Assembly (NCBI GenBank): GCA_031257735.1
Contig: JAIROC010000460.1
Span: 1-9,812 of the forward strand
Length of the DNA stretch: 9,812 nt
Origin: Bacteroidales bacterium
Lineage (GTDB): Bacteria > Bacteroidota > Bacteroidia > Bacteroidales > WCHB1-69
Direction of reading: 5' to 3'
Both the position numbers and the translations under genes were made by a program. The notes beneath the pieces are model-generated. The model was given only the letters and a program-made list of their open reading frames with translations. It did no database searches and was not told the origin of the DNA. The number at the start of each line of letters is the position of its first letter. The stretch's first letter is position 1. Shown piece after piece: positions 1-6,970 of the stretch.

Positions 1-1
1 C

Positions 2-280
2 TGCATGGAAATGGTTGCTTTCATCGCCTCCAATGAGACTCCATGGGAAGAACTGAACACTCACAATTGCGGTTGGTGGGTGGATAACGATGTGGATACT
101 TTGACAACAACAATAGAAAGAGCCATTCGTTTGCCGGAAGAAGAACGTCTTGCAATGGGAAAAAGAGGACAGAAACTCATCAAAAATAACTATTCTGTCG
201 AAATTGTTGCGAAAAAAATGATTCGTCTGTATGATTGGATTTTGAACGGTGGTGAAAAACCGGAATTTGTGTATTTATGA
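2..280 (+). CDS. GT4-family glycosyltransferase, C-terminal fragment (5' end outside window)
   Basis: This reading frame is open from the window edge, so the gene begins upstream; the ATG at 5 is unlikely to be its start. The visible 92 residues match the C-terminal end of group 1 (GT4, GT-B fold) glycosyltransferases of Bacteroidota lipopolysaccharide or capsule loci. An IAS-x-ETPWEEL segment is followed by GWWVDND, a short helix rich in E and R (LPEEERLAMGKRGQKL) and the closing KMIRLYDWILNGGEKPEFVYL. By family knowledge it transfers a sugar from a nucleotide donor to a lipid-linked glycan at the cytoplasmic face of the inner membrane. Donor and acceptor cannot be told, because the N-terminal half is missing. 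The last 21 codons have an imperfect second copy at 1242-1304, beyond the next gene. Confidence 0.85.
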   Translation, partial: CMEMVAFIASNETPWEELNTHNCGWWVDNDVDTLTTTIERAIRLPEEERLAMGKRGQKLIKNNYSVEIVAKKMIRLYDWILNGGEKPEFVYL

Positions 281-301
281 ACTTAAAAAGTGTGTTTTAA
301 A

Positions 302-1207
302 ATGAAAAAAAAGGTGACAAAAATTTTGTTCTTGCTGTTTGGGCTATTGATTATTGTAGAAATATATCTTCGTTGTTATTGGGGATTTTGTGATACTGTA
401 CTTATGAAAGAAGATCCTGATTTTGAATATATAGCACAACCCAATCAAAACAGATTCAGATTCAGACATCATATTTACTATAATTCTTATTCGATGAGAA
501 GTCCTGAAATAAAATCAAACACAGTCAAAATATTAGGTTTAGGAGATTCTGTGCTTAACGGAGGGACGCTTACGGATCAGGATAGTATTGCCACTACTAT
601 CTTATCCTCTGAATTATCTGAAAAATTAAAGGAAGAGATTCAGGTTTTAAATATATCTGCTGGAAGTTGGGGTCCGGATAATCTTATGTCTTATATAAAA
701 AAACATGGAACTTTTGATGCTAAAATAGCATTCCTTGTAGTAAGCTCCCATGATGCACACGACAATATGAATTTTCAAAAAACAGTTGATTCACATGTGT
801 CTTTTCCTTCAAGACAATACAAATTTGCCTGTGTAGAATTATTGCATAGATATATATTTCCCCGGTTTTTCACAGAAAAAAACGAAACAAATCAAGACTT
901 GGGTATTAATAAAAATACAGCAAATTTTAATACGGGATTTGAAGATTTGAATCGGTATTTCTCAGGTCAAAATATTTATTTTTTTGTTTATTTACATCCA
1001 GATAGATACGAAATACAAAATGGCTATTATAATCATCAGGGAAAAGAAATTATAGAATTTTGCAAAGATCACAATATAGATATTATTCTGGGGATAAATT
1101 ACTTGAATGTTAACAGTTATAGAGATATAATTCACTTGAATGAATTGGGACAAAAGAAAATGGCTGCTTCTCTTTATGATAAGTTGTTGGAGTTATTAAA
1201 CAAATAA
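302..1207 (+). CDS. Membrane-anchored SGNH/GDSL-type hydrolase or acyl-transfer protein
   Basis: A 301-residue protein from the ATG at 302; a GTG at 290 would add four residues but is less likely. Residues 7-23 form one hydrophobic segment after a lysine-rich start, indicating an N-terminal anchor with the rest probably periplasmic. The SGNH pattern is visible: GDS with candidate nucleophile Ser83, a glycine/asparagine block (SAGSWGPDN, Gly121 and Asn127), and a C-terminal DxxH (DIIHLNELG) with Asp275 and His278. The usual GxND block is not clear; VVSSHDAHDN (147-156) lies near its expected place. Family members remove or transfer acyl groups, and in polysaccharide loci they often act on O-acetyl groups, so glycan acetylation or deacetylation is inferred. 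The gene is strongly AT-rich and lies between two copies of a GT4 3' end, suggesting insertion or exchange. Function is moderately sure, substrate unknown. Confidence 0.7.
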   Translation: MKKKVTKILFLLFGLLIIVEIYLRCYWGFCDTVLMKEDPDFEYIAQPNQNRFRFRHHIYYNSYSMRSPEIKSNTVKILGLGDSVLNGGTLTDQDSIATTILSSELSEKLKEEIQVLNISAGSWGPDNLMSYIKKHGTFDAKIAFLVVSSHDAHDNMNFQKTVDSHVSFPSRQYKFACVELLHRYIFPRFFTEKNETNQDLGINKNTANFNTGFEDLNRYFSGQNIYFFVYLHPDRYEIQNGYYNHQGKEIIEFCKDHNIDIILGINYLNVNSYRDIIHLNELGQKKMAASLYDKLLELLNK

Positions 1208-1236
1208 TGTAGAATTAAATTCATTTGTGTTTCATC

Positions 1237-1304
1237 AAAAAATGATTCGACTGTATGAATGGATTTTGAATGGCGGCGAAAAACCGGAATTTGTGTATAA
1301 ATAA
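1237..1304 (+). pseudogene. Orphan 3' end of a GT4 glycosyltransferase gene (remnant)
   Basis: The stretch reads in frame as KMIRLYEWILNGGEKPEFVYK and a TAA stop, nearly the same as the tail of the GT4 gene ending at 280. From the ATG at 1242 to the stop, 55 of 63 bases agree with 218-280 by my count, and most differences are at third codon positions. The source was therefore a related but diverged functional gene, not a fresh copy. Homology begins abruptly near 1237, and upstream sequence has no glycosyltransferase coding. The following 92 bases (1305-1396) are AT-rich; I see no gene or hairpin terminator there, only a poor partial promoter match near 1364. Confidence 0.8.
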
Positions 1305-1396
1305 GCAACCCAAATACTATAAATATATACCATAACTCCCAATAAGTTTTCATTTACAGTCAGTAACTTTCACGTATATGTAAAAAATTAAAAAGA

Positions 1397-2260
1397 ATGA
1401 ATAAAAAAATATTGATATTAGGTCATAAAGCGTATATTTCCTTAGGATTAATAGAGAAGCTACAAGAAACAGGATTTCAAGTGTCATGTTTTTCCAGAGG
1501 AGAGGAACAAAAGAATGGTAATATTATAACAGGCAATGTGTTTACATTAACTTCAAATACACAGTTTGACGACCATTATGACACGGTGATTAATTTCATT
1601 TTGCTTAAAGACAGGAATATAAGTGAAAATATTCGATATCTGAAATCCTTGACAGATTTTTGTGAACTGAAAAAGGTAAAAAGATTAATACATATATCGT
1701 CCATTTCGGTGTATGCGAATGATGAAAAATATGTGAACGAAACTACGTTAATTGAAACTAATACAGGGAGTAAAGGGATGTACAGCGCCCTAAAAATAGA
1801 AATAGACAAATATTTGTCAAGTATTAATAACCCGTCTTTTGAATTGTGTTTTGTGCGTCCGGGATTTGTTATTTCAGAGTCTATTAAATCGCCTTTAGCT
1901 GGCATTGCCATTAAATTACCTTTAAATTTTTGTTTTTTATTAGGACATAAAAGGACTTCACTACCATTGGTTGACAGAGATATTTTACAAACAGCATTGA
2001 TCAATATCGTTAAAAGTAAGGATATTATGAATGTATATCTTTTATTGAAAAATAATGGAGGGACCAAGTACTCGTATTTAAAGGACAATTTGAAACTAAG
2101 AGTTATTCTCATGCCAAAATGGTTAATATTTTCAGCTATGTCGGCGCTAAAATTTACAGGTATTTTAAATGATGCCAGATACGCAAAATTGACTGGACTT
2201 CTTAAAGAAACGTATTTCGATTCGTCAAAAACAGAAAAAGAACTTAATCTTAAATTTTAA
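1397..2260 (+). CDS. NAD-dependent epimerase/dehydratase-like protein (extended SDR)
   Basis: A 287-residue protein of the extended short-chain dehydrogenase/reductase superfamily, which acts on nucleotide sugars or other sugar intermediates with NAD(P). The N-terminal strand KKILILGHKAYISLGLIEKL is in the place of the Rossmann glycine motif, but only the first glycine (Gly9) of GxxGxxG remains. Further on, HISSISVY (99-106) supplies the catalytic Ser region, Tyr129 and Lys133 form YxxxK (YSALK), and VRPGFVIS (153-160) matches the usual RPxxVxG strand. It is at the short end for the family. The next gene, a GMC-type oxidoreductase, begins ten bases after the stop, so the two are probably co-transcribed and act on one pathway. 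The degenerate nucleotide loop could mean altered cofactor binding. Fold is fairly certain, reaction unknown. Confidence 0.75.
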   Translation: MNKKILILGHKAYISLGLIEKLQETGFQVSCFSRGEEQKNGNIITGNVFTLTSNTQFDDHYDTVINFILLKDRNISENIRYLKSLTDFCELKKVKRLIHISSISVYANDEKYVNETTLIETNTGSKGMYSALKIEIDKYLSSINNPSFELCFVRPGFVISESIKSPLAGIAIKLPLNFCFLLGHKRTSLPLVDRDILQTALINIVKSKDIMNVYLLLKNNGGTKYSYLKDNLKLRVILMPKWLIFSAMSALKFTGILNDARYAKLTGLLKETYFDSSKTEKELNLKF

Positions 2261-2270
2261 TGTTGTTTCC

Positions 2271-3632
2271 ATGAAGGTTGCGATTATTGGTTCAGGCGCT
2301 TACGGTAGCTATATTGCACATGTGTTAGCGGAAAAAAATCCGACAGCGGAAATTCATATCTACGAGGTCGGCAATTCTTCCATAAAAAATGAAAGTCAGA
2401 TAGGTTATTTGTCCAACATACTTGGAGCGCCTTATCATGCATTGTCGAAAGGACGATTTTTTGGATATGGAGGAGCGACAGTTAAATGGGGCGGACAATT
2501 ATTCACTTTTTCTCACAATGATTTTACATACTCATCTTCATTTTTACAAGGCATTGTTGCATTGAACGAAAAATATAAAAGACGTGTTTTGTCAAGATTT
2601 AAATTAATAAATGAAGACGAGGAAAAGCATTTGACAGACCAACTTTTTTTAAAAACCGGCATTTGGTTAGGCTATTTCGATAGAAATCTGTTTAATTATT
2701 TCAAAATTAAAAGAAAAAAACAGGTTGTTCTTTATCCTAGTTCACGAATAATAAAACTTTTATTCAAAAATCAACATGTTATCGGATTTGAGTATATTCA
2801 TAAAGGAAATTTAAAAACAGCAGGTGATTATGATCATTACTTTTTAACTGCCGGAGCATTTGAAAGCGGTAGAATTTTACTGAAATCGGGTATCGTATCA
2901 AATGGACACCTCCTATTTTCAGACCATTTATCTCAGAGAGCTTTTAAAATCAAATCAGGAACAAAAATCGGGAAGACAGATTTTTCTTTTAAGGTAAAAG
3001 GTACCTCTTTAATAACAAAAAGAATGATTGGCGAAATAGATAGTGTCTCCTTTTACGCACATCCTATATTTAACTCTGAATTTCCTTTTTTTCAGAATTT
3101 AAAAAAGTTCTTGTTTGGCAGGCATTTTTCCATGCAATTGATAACGGAAATAGTCAAGGATATACCTGCTTGTATGACTTTTACGTGGAATATATTGGTC
3201 AAGAAGAGATTACATGTGTATAAAAATGAATGGTATCTTCAAATTGATATGGAAAATCCTGTTAATTCAGGAAAAATAACCATATCAAAAGATAAAGACA
3301 TGTTTGAAGAAAATGGTTTAGACATTGATTTTACAATTGGAGAACATACAGACAGTTTATTTGCTAAAGCAAAAGACGTCGTAAAAGATTATTTAGATGA
3401 ATATAACGTAAAATATGAAATTGTAAACGAGGCGACGAATGTGGAAAAGTATGAAGATACGTATCATCCATTTGGTATTTATAGCGATTTTTCTTCGATA
3501 GAAGATTATTTTGCAAGATTTTCAAATTTACTTATAATCAGTACCGGAATTTTACCACGAGCTGGTGGTATCAATTCTACATGTGCCATGTTTCCGATAA
3601 TTGAGGAATATGTTGAAAATTATCTGAAATAA
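2271..3632 (+). CDS. GMC-family FAD-dependent oxidoreductase
   Basis: A 453-residue flavoprotein of the glucose-methanol-choline type. The FAD-binding motif GSGAYG (7-12) opens the protein, with an acidic residue, Glu32, closing the second strand. GYGGATVKWGGQ (65-76) corresponds to the GG-x-S-xx-WGG flavin loop, TAGAFESGRILLKSGI (193-208) to GMC signature 2, and SDHLSQ follows. In the C-terminal part, YHPFG (398-402) provides the conserved active-site histidine (His399), and the final NLLIISTGILPRAGGINST resembles the NLYV-D-x-S...NPT ending, with Asn435 in the expected place. Family members oxidise alcohols, including sugar hydroxyls. Beside an SDR gene in a glycan locus, an inferred role is oxidation of a sugar that the SDR partner then reduces, or the reverse, to make a modified residue. 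No signal peptide is seen, so it is likely cytoplasmic. Confidence 0.78.
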   Translation: MKVAIIGSGAYGSYIAHVLAEKNPTAEIHIYEVGNSSIKNESQIGYLSNILGAPYHALSKGRFFGYGGATVKWGGQLFTFSHNDFTYSSSFLQGIVALNEKYKRRVLSRFKLINEDEEKHLTDQLFLKTGIWLGYFDRNLFNYFKIKRKKQVVLYPSSRIIKLLFKNQHVIGFEYIHKGNLKTAGDYDHYFLTAGAFESGRILLKSGIVSNGHLLFSDHLSQRAFKIKSGTKIGKTDFSFKVKGTSLITKRMIGEIDSVSFYAHPIFNSEFPFFQNLKKFLFGRHFSMQLITEIVKDIPACMTFTWNILVKKRLHVYKNEWYLQIDMENPVNSGKITISKDKDMFEENGLDIDFTIGEHTDSLFAKAKDVVKDYLDEYNVKYEIVNEATNVEKYEDTYHPFGIYSDFSSIEDYFARFSNLLIISTGILPRAGGINSTCAMFPIIEEYVENYLK

Positions 3633-3650
3633 ATAATAAAGAAAAACAAC

Positions 3651-3683
3651 TTTGAATAAATAATAAATAAATTAATAATTTTC
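3651..3683 (+). promoter_or_regulatory. Possible Bacteroidota-type promoter before the FkbM gene
   Basis: The 56-base gap before the methyltransferase gene contains TTTG (3651-3654), then 21 bases, then TAATTTTC (3676-3683). This is close to the Bacteroidota vegetative pattern TTTG-N19-21-TAnnTTTG. A transcript from it would start at about the ATG (3689) and be nearly leaderless, which is unusual, and AT-rich sequence makes such matches by chance. Low confidence. Confidence 0.22.
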
Positions 3684-3688
3684 GTGTT

Positions 3689-4421
3689 ATGTTTACAAAA
3701 GTAATAACAAATCCTAAATTACGTTCATTTGTGCGCAAAACGGGGATCATAAAAATTCTAACGAGAATATTGTCAAAACGAAATTCAGTTTATGAGGAAC
3801 GGTTCTCCAAAGCATTATTTCAATCAATAAATGAAGGAGATGTAGTATGGGATGTTGGCGCTAACATTGGCTATTACACATGCAAGTTTGCACATGCAGT
3901 GGGTTCTAGCGGAAAAGTAGTTGCATTTGAACCGGTGAAAGCTACTTATCTTCGCATGGTTGCTGCCTGCAAAAATGAAGGATTGTCAAATGTGTTGCCA
4001 GTGCAATATGCTCTTGGGTCGTGTGAAGAGCAAATCAAGATTCCTATTACAAATAAAAACGATGGTACTACCAATTCATTGGCCAAAAGGTCAGATAATT
4101 CAACCGATGTGTACGAATTGGTTTCTGTAAAAAGAGGAGACACTGTAATTGCCGAAGGGTTGCCGATGCCTGATATCATTAAAATTGATGTAGAAGCTTA
4201 TGAAGAAGAAGTGTTGTTTGGTCTGCGTAACTATTTGCAAAGTTGTGCATGGGGGGGGGGCAAAATGCTTAAAATCAATATTTTGCGAAATTCATTTTAA
4301 GCAATTGTCTATGCGGGGCAGTACAAATGCACCTTCTCGCATTAAAAGTTTACTGGAAGATACCGGTTATTTTGTACATTGGATAGATGCTTCACATCTC
4401 AAGGCCACTCCTAAACGTTAA
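3689..4421 (+). CDS. FkbM-family SAM-dependent methyltransferase, frameshifted at a poly-G run (apparent phase-OFF state)
   Basis: The first frame gives 203 residues ending at 4300. It has SAM motif I VVWDVGANIGYYT (52-64), the acidic-loop strand VAFEPVKATY (78-87) and the FkbM hallmark DIIKIDVEAYEEEVLFGL (162-179). After ten G's at 4251-4260 this frame reads an unrelated tail (KMLKINILRNSF). The next frame instead continues with typical FkbM ending: KSIFCEIHF, then NAPSRIKSLLEDTGY and WIDASHL, to the stop at 4419-4421. Losing one G would join them through W-G-G-A into a protein of 243 residues, a normal length for this family. FkbM proteins O-methylate sugars or similar hydroxyls, so variable methylation of the glycan is inferred. 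A sequencing slip in the homopolymer is the main alternative to real ON/OFF switching. The product as written probably lacks its C-terminal part and function. Confidence 0.85.
4251..4260 (+). repeat. Homopolymeric G10 tract inside the FkbM methyltransferase gene
   Basis: Ten consecutive G's lie in an otherwise AT-rich gene, at the exact point where the conserved protein changes reading frame. Nine (or six, or twelve) G's would keep the full gene in frame; ten puts it out of frame. The position is late in the gene, after the SAM-binding motifs and before the conserved C-terminal block. This is the form of a simple-sequence contingency repeat, well known for poly-G in Campylobacter surface genes. 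Confidence 0.9.
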
Positions 4422-4446
4422 TAAATATTATTCATTATTCATTAAT

Positions 4447-5001
4447 ATGACACCATTAAAAAGGAGATATAATCACATAAGTTGGAAAAATAAAATGCTT
4501 CGTTCACTTTGGAATGTAGTTTATGTTCTATTTTTTCGTCCTTTTGGAACAAAGATTTTTAATCCTTGGAGGTTATTTCTTCTTAGTATATTTGGAGCAA
4601 AAGTACATCGTAAGTCGGGCGTATATGCTTCTGCTAAAATTTGGGCTCCATGGAACCTTGAATTACACAAAAACGCATGGATTGGATACAATGTAATATG
4701 TTACAATGTAGATAAAATTATTTTAGAGGAGGATGTAACGATCTCGCAATATACACATTTATGTTCTGCTTCTCATGATATGAATGAAGTTAATCATATT
4801 TTAATTTCCTCTCCTATTGTTGTCCGTAGAAAGGCGTGGATTGGCGCCGATGCTTTCATTGGTATGGGCGTAACCATTGGTGAAGGCGCTGTAGTTGGCG
4901 CCCGCGCCGCTGTATTTAAAGATGTGGAACCGTGGATAGTGGTGGGTGGCAATCCGGCTAAATTTATCAAAAAACGCGAAATCAACAATGAACATGCTTG
5001 A
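4447..5001 (+). CDS. WcaF-type hexapeptide-repeat O-acetyltransferase
   Basis: A 184-residue acetyltransferase of the left-handed beta-helix (LbH) group, closest to putative colanic-acid acetyltransferases of the WcaF type. The ATG at 4447 gives the usual N-terminus, WKNKMLRSLWNVVYVLFFRPF, followed by the well-conserved SGVYASAKIWAPWNLEL (57-73). Hexapeptide repeats run through roughly 77-105 and 124-158 (AWIGYNV, DVTISQ, AWIGADAFIGMGVTIGEGAVVGA). His110 in SASHD is the likely catalytic base, and GGNPAKFIKKR (167-177) is the typical ending. It would move acetyl from acetyl-CoA to a glycan or sugar intermediate in the cytoplasm. It begins 25 bases after the restored FkbM stop and its 3' end overlaps the next gene by 14 bases, so translation is probably coupled. 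Group assignment is confident, acceptor unknown. Confidence 0.9.
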   Translation: MTPLKRRYNHISWKNKMLRSLWNVVYVLFFRPFGTKIFNPWRLFLLSIFGAKVHRKSGVYASAKIWAPWNLELHKNAWIGYNVICYNVDKIILEEDVTISQYTHLCSASHDMNEVNHILISSPIVVRRKAWIGADAFIGMGVTIGEGAVVGARAAVFKDVEPWIVVGGNPAKFIKKREINNEHA

Positions 5002-5893
5002 TTTGTCTGTAATAATTTTGACTTACAACGAAGAAATTCACATTCGCCGTTGTGTTGAAAATATTCAACCGATAGCGAAGGAAATTTTTATTGTCGATTC
5101 ATTTTCAACCGATAAAACCATTGAAATAGCCAAATCTTTAGGCGCCAAAGTCTTCCAAAACAAATGGGAAAACAACTACGCCAAACAATTCAATTGGGCA
5201 TTGGATAATTTACCCATTCAAACCCAATGGGTTTTACGTTTAGACGCCGATGAGTATTTGACATCTGAATTAATTGACGAATTAACAGATAAATTAAAAA
5301 ATCTTTCGAAAGATACAACCGGAATTATATTCAAACGGCGACATATTTTTTTGAATAAATGGATTAAAAGAGGGACTTATCCGGTGAAATTGTTACGTCT
5401 GTTTCGATACAGGAAAGCGATTTGCGAACAGCGTTGGATGGACGAACATATACAATTAATTGAAGGATCGGCTGTGGAATTTGAATATGATTTTGTTGAC
5501 CACAATTTAAATAATCTTTCCTGGTGGACAAACAAACACAATGGATATGCAATTCGTGAGACCATTGATTTATTAGACATTGAATTAAACATTTTCGGAA
5601 AAGAAAAAAGAAGTGAACTGACTGGTCAGGCTGCCGGCAAACGAAATAAAAAATACAGTTACGCCAAGAAGCCGTTATTTCTCCGATCTTTCGCCTATTT
5701 CATTTACCGTTACATTTTTCGTTTAGGTTTTACGGAAGGCAAGGAAGGTTTTCTGTGGCATTTCTTACAAGGCTGGTGGTACAGAACGCTTGTTGATGCG
5801 AAAATATTTGAGATAAAAAAGATTTGCGGAAATGATAAAGCGAAAATAATCAAACACCTGAGGGATGTATATAATATAGATTTATCCGAATGA
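4988..5893 (+). CDS. GT2-family glycosyltransferase (WaaE/LgtF-like)
   Basis: A 301-residue GT-A fold glycosyltransferase. I chose the ATG at 4988, just before the conserved LSVIILTYNEEIHIRRC start; a second ATG at 4994 is nearly as good, while 4946 would add residues unlike the family. Motifs are LTYNEE (11-16), the nucleotide-binding IFIVDSFSTDKT (33-44), LDADEY (85-90) as the DxD metal site, and RWMDEH (149-154) with Asp152/Glu153 as the likely catalytic base. This layout recalls the WaaE/LgtF branch, which adds glucose to lipopolysaccharide inner core, although the sugar here is not determined. A basic C-terminal region (KRNKKYSYAKKPLFLRSFAYFIYRYIF) may sit on the membrane. It overlaps the acetyltransferase gene by 14 bases and the next glycosyltransferase starts three bases after its stop, so all three form one operon. 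Confidence 0.88.
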   Translation: MNMLDLSVIILTYNEEIHIRRCVENIQPIAKEIFIVDSFSTDKTIEIAKSLGAKVFQNKWENNYAKQFNWALDNLPIQTQWVLRLDADEYLTSELIDELTDKLKNLSKDTTGIIFKRRHIFLNKWIKRGTYPVKLLRLFRYRKAICEQRWMDEHIQLIEGSAVEFEYDFVDHNLNNLSWWTNKHNGYAIRETIDLLDIELNIFGKEKRSELTGQAAGKRNKKYSYAKKPLFLRSFAYFIYRYIFRLGFTEGKEGFLWHFLQGWWYRTLVDAKIFEIKKICGNDKAKIIKHLRDVYNIDLSE

Positions 5894-5896
5894 CTA

Positions 5897-6667
5897 ATGA
5901 CAAAAATCTCCATTATTACAGTTTGTTTTAATAGTGAAAAGCATATAGTGACAGCTATTGAATCTGTGTTGAAACAGGATTATGCTCATTGGGAATATAT
6001 CATTGTCGATGGACAGTCGAGAGACAGGACGCTGGATGTTATTAAAAACTATGAACTGATATTTAATGATAAATTAAAGCTGATCAGCGAGCCGGATAAT
6101 GGATTGTATGATGCGATGAATAAAGGGATTCGTATGGCCACCGGAGATGTGATCGGAATACTGAACAGCGATGATTTTTTTACGAGTGAGAATATCCTTT
6201 CGGTAGTGGCAGAGACTTTCAATGATGAAAATATTGATGCAATCTATGGAGATATTCATTTTGTAAAGCCGGATAATCCGGATAAATGTGTGCGCTATTA
6301 TTCATCCAAGCGCTTTCATCCGCGATATTTCCGGTTGGGATTTATGCCGGCACATCCTTCGTTTTATGTCAGGCGTTGGTGCTTTGAAAAATATGGAGAT
6401 TATGTTTCGGGTTATACTATTTCTGCAGATTTTGATTTAATGGTTCGGTTTATATATAAACATAAGATCCGGTATAAATATATTCCTGTAGATTTCGTAA
6501 CCATGCGTATCGGTGGCGCTTCAACCAAAAATATCAAATCAAGATGGGTACTCAATAAGGAAGACATCCGGATTTGCCGTAAACATGGAATTTATACAAA
6601 CTGGTTCTATATGGGATTGAGATATTTGTACAAAATAAAAGAATTCTTTAACTTGCAAAAAACGTAG
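5897..6667 (+). CDS. GT2-family glycosyltransferase (WcaA-like)
   Basis: A 256-residue GT2 enzyme with the start at 5897, directly before KISIITVCFN. It shows IIVDGQSRDRTLDV (35-48) for nucleotide binding, SEPDNGLYDAMNKGI (64-78), which is the signature of the WcaA-like subgroup, and LNSDDFF (89-95) as the metal-binding acidic motif. PAHPSFYVRR and SADFDLMVRF further on are also typical. These enzymes add one sugar, often an N-acetylhexosamine or deoxysugar, to an undecaprenyl-linked intermediate at the inner membrane; donor specificity cannot be read from sequence. It is the last gene of the packed acetyltransferase-GT2-GT2 group. After its stop, sequence homologous to wecB begins within 30 bases, so the normal downstream neighbour has been lost or displaced here. 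Confidence 0.9.
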   Translation: MTKISIITVCFNSEKHIVTAIESVLKQDYAHWEYIIVDGQSRDRTLDVIKNYELIFNDKLKLISEPDNGLYDAMNKGIRMATGDVIGILNSDDFFTSENILSVVAETFNDENIDAIYGDIHFVKPDNPDKCVRYYSSKRFHPRYFRLGFMPAHPSFYVRRWCFEKYGDYVSGYTISADFDLMVRFIYKHKIRYKYIPVDFVTMRIGGASTKNIKSRWVLNKEDIRICRKHGIYTNWFYMGLRYLYKIKEFFNLQKT

Positions 6668-6694
6668 AACGCATACTCGGTCAGTTGGCGCTTT

Positions 6695-6908
6695 GGCTTT
6701 AGCCGCGTTTTATCAACAGATTCCGGTAGGACATGTGGAGGCCGGATTGCGGACGCATAACATCTATAGCCCGTGGCCGGAAGAAATCAACAGGCAGTTA
6801 ACGGGACGGATCGCAACCTGTCATTTCGCCCCTACCCTGCTGAGCCGGCAGAATCTTCTGAATGAAAATGTTCCGGAAGACAAAATCGTAGTAACCGGTA
6901 ATACTGTG
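6695..6908 (+). pseudogene. Internal fragment of wecB (UDP-GlcNAc 2-epimerase)
   Basis: About 214 bases match 8942-9155 of the intact wecB with roughly five mismatches by my count (near 98% identity), equal to codons 106-176. It covers two catalytic glutamates (in HVEAGLRT and PEEINRQL) but has no 5' third or 3' half, so it cannot encode a working epimerase. The open frame can run from a TTG at 6693 to a stop at 6959, but the last 17 codons are foreign to WecB (GHDSQKARRHKAIENN). The left join is near 6690 and the right near 6909. Within the 365 bases between intact genes (6668-7032), the rest is 27 unassigned bases on the left and, on the right, the foreign tail and the promoter region of the XRE gene. 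Confidence 0.9.
6695..6908 (+). repeat. Direct repeat, copy A (partner at 8942-9155)
   Basis: Left member of a pair of direct repeats of about 214 bases, starting 2247 bases apart and flanking the XRE-ImmA-PIN cassette. Differences from the right copy are single bases, for example GGT/AGT near the start and AAT/AAA near the end. At this length and identity the pair should be able to recombine. Confidence 0.85.
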
Positions 6909-6970
6909 GGTCATGATTCTCAGAAAGCCCGGCGGCATAAAGCAATAGAAAATAACTAAGTGTTAAATCC

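Noticed and set aside
1347..1371. TAACTTTC at 1364-1371 as a -7 box for the epimerase gene
   Set aside because: No TTTG-like box lies 19-21 bases upstream, so only half of the promoter pattern is present in very AT-rich DNA.
1576..2112. A long open frame of 178 codons on the minus strand
   Set aside because: It lies wholly within the epimerase-like gene, whose + strand protein has clear SDR motifs; the minus-strand product has no recognisable domain.
3633..3688. A transcription terminator between the oxidoreductase and FkbM genes
   Set aside because: The gap is AT-rich but has no GC-bearing hairpin followed by a T run.
4251..4260. Programmed ribosomal frameshifting at the G run instead of phase variation
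   Set aside because: Restoring the frame needs a +1 shift, and no stop, rare-codon or stem-loop arrangement supporting one is visible; G-number change explains it more simply.
4458..4463. AAGGAG as a Shine-Dalgarno site for a start inside the acetyltransferase gene
   Set aside because: No start codon follows at a suitable distance, and starting later would remove the conserved N-terminal helix.
4794..4995. Two minus-strand open frames of 64 codons across the end of the acetyltransferase gene
   Set aside because: They mirror the hexapeptide-repeat coding of a well-recognised gene and show no protein motifs of their own.
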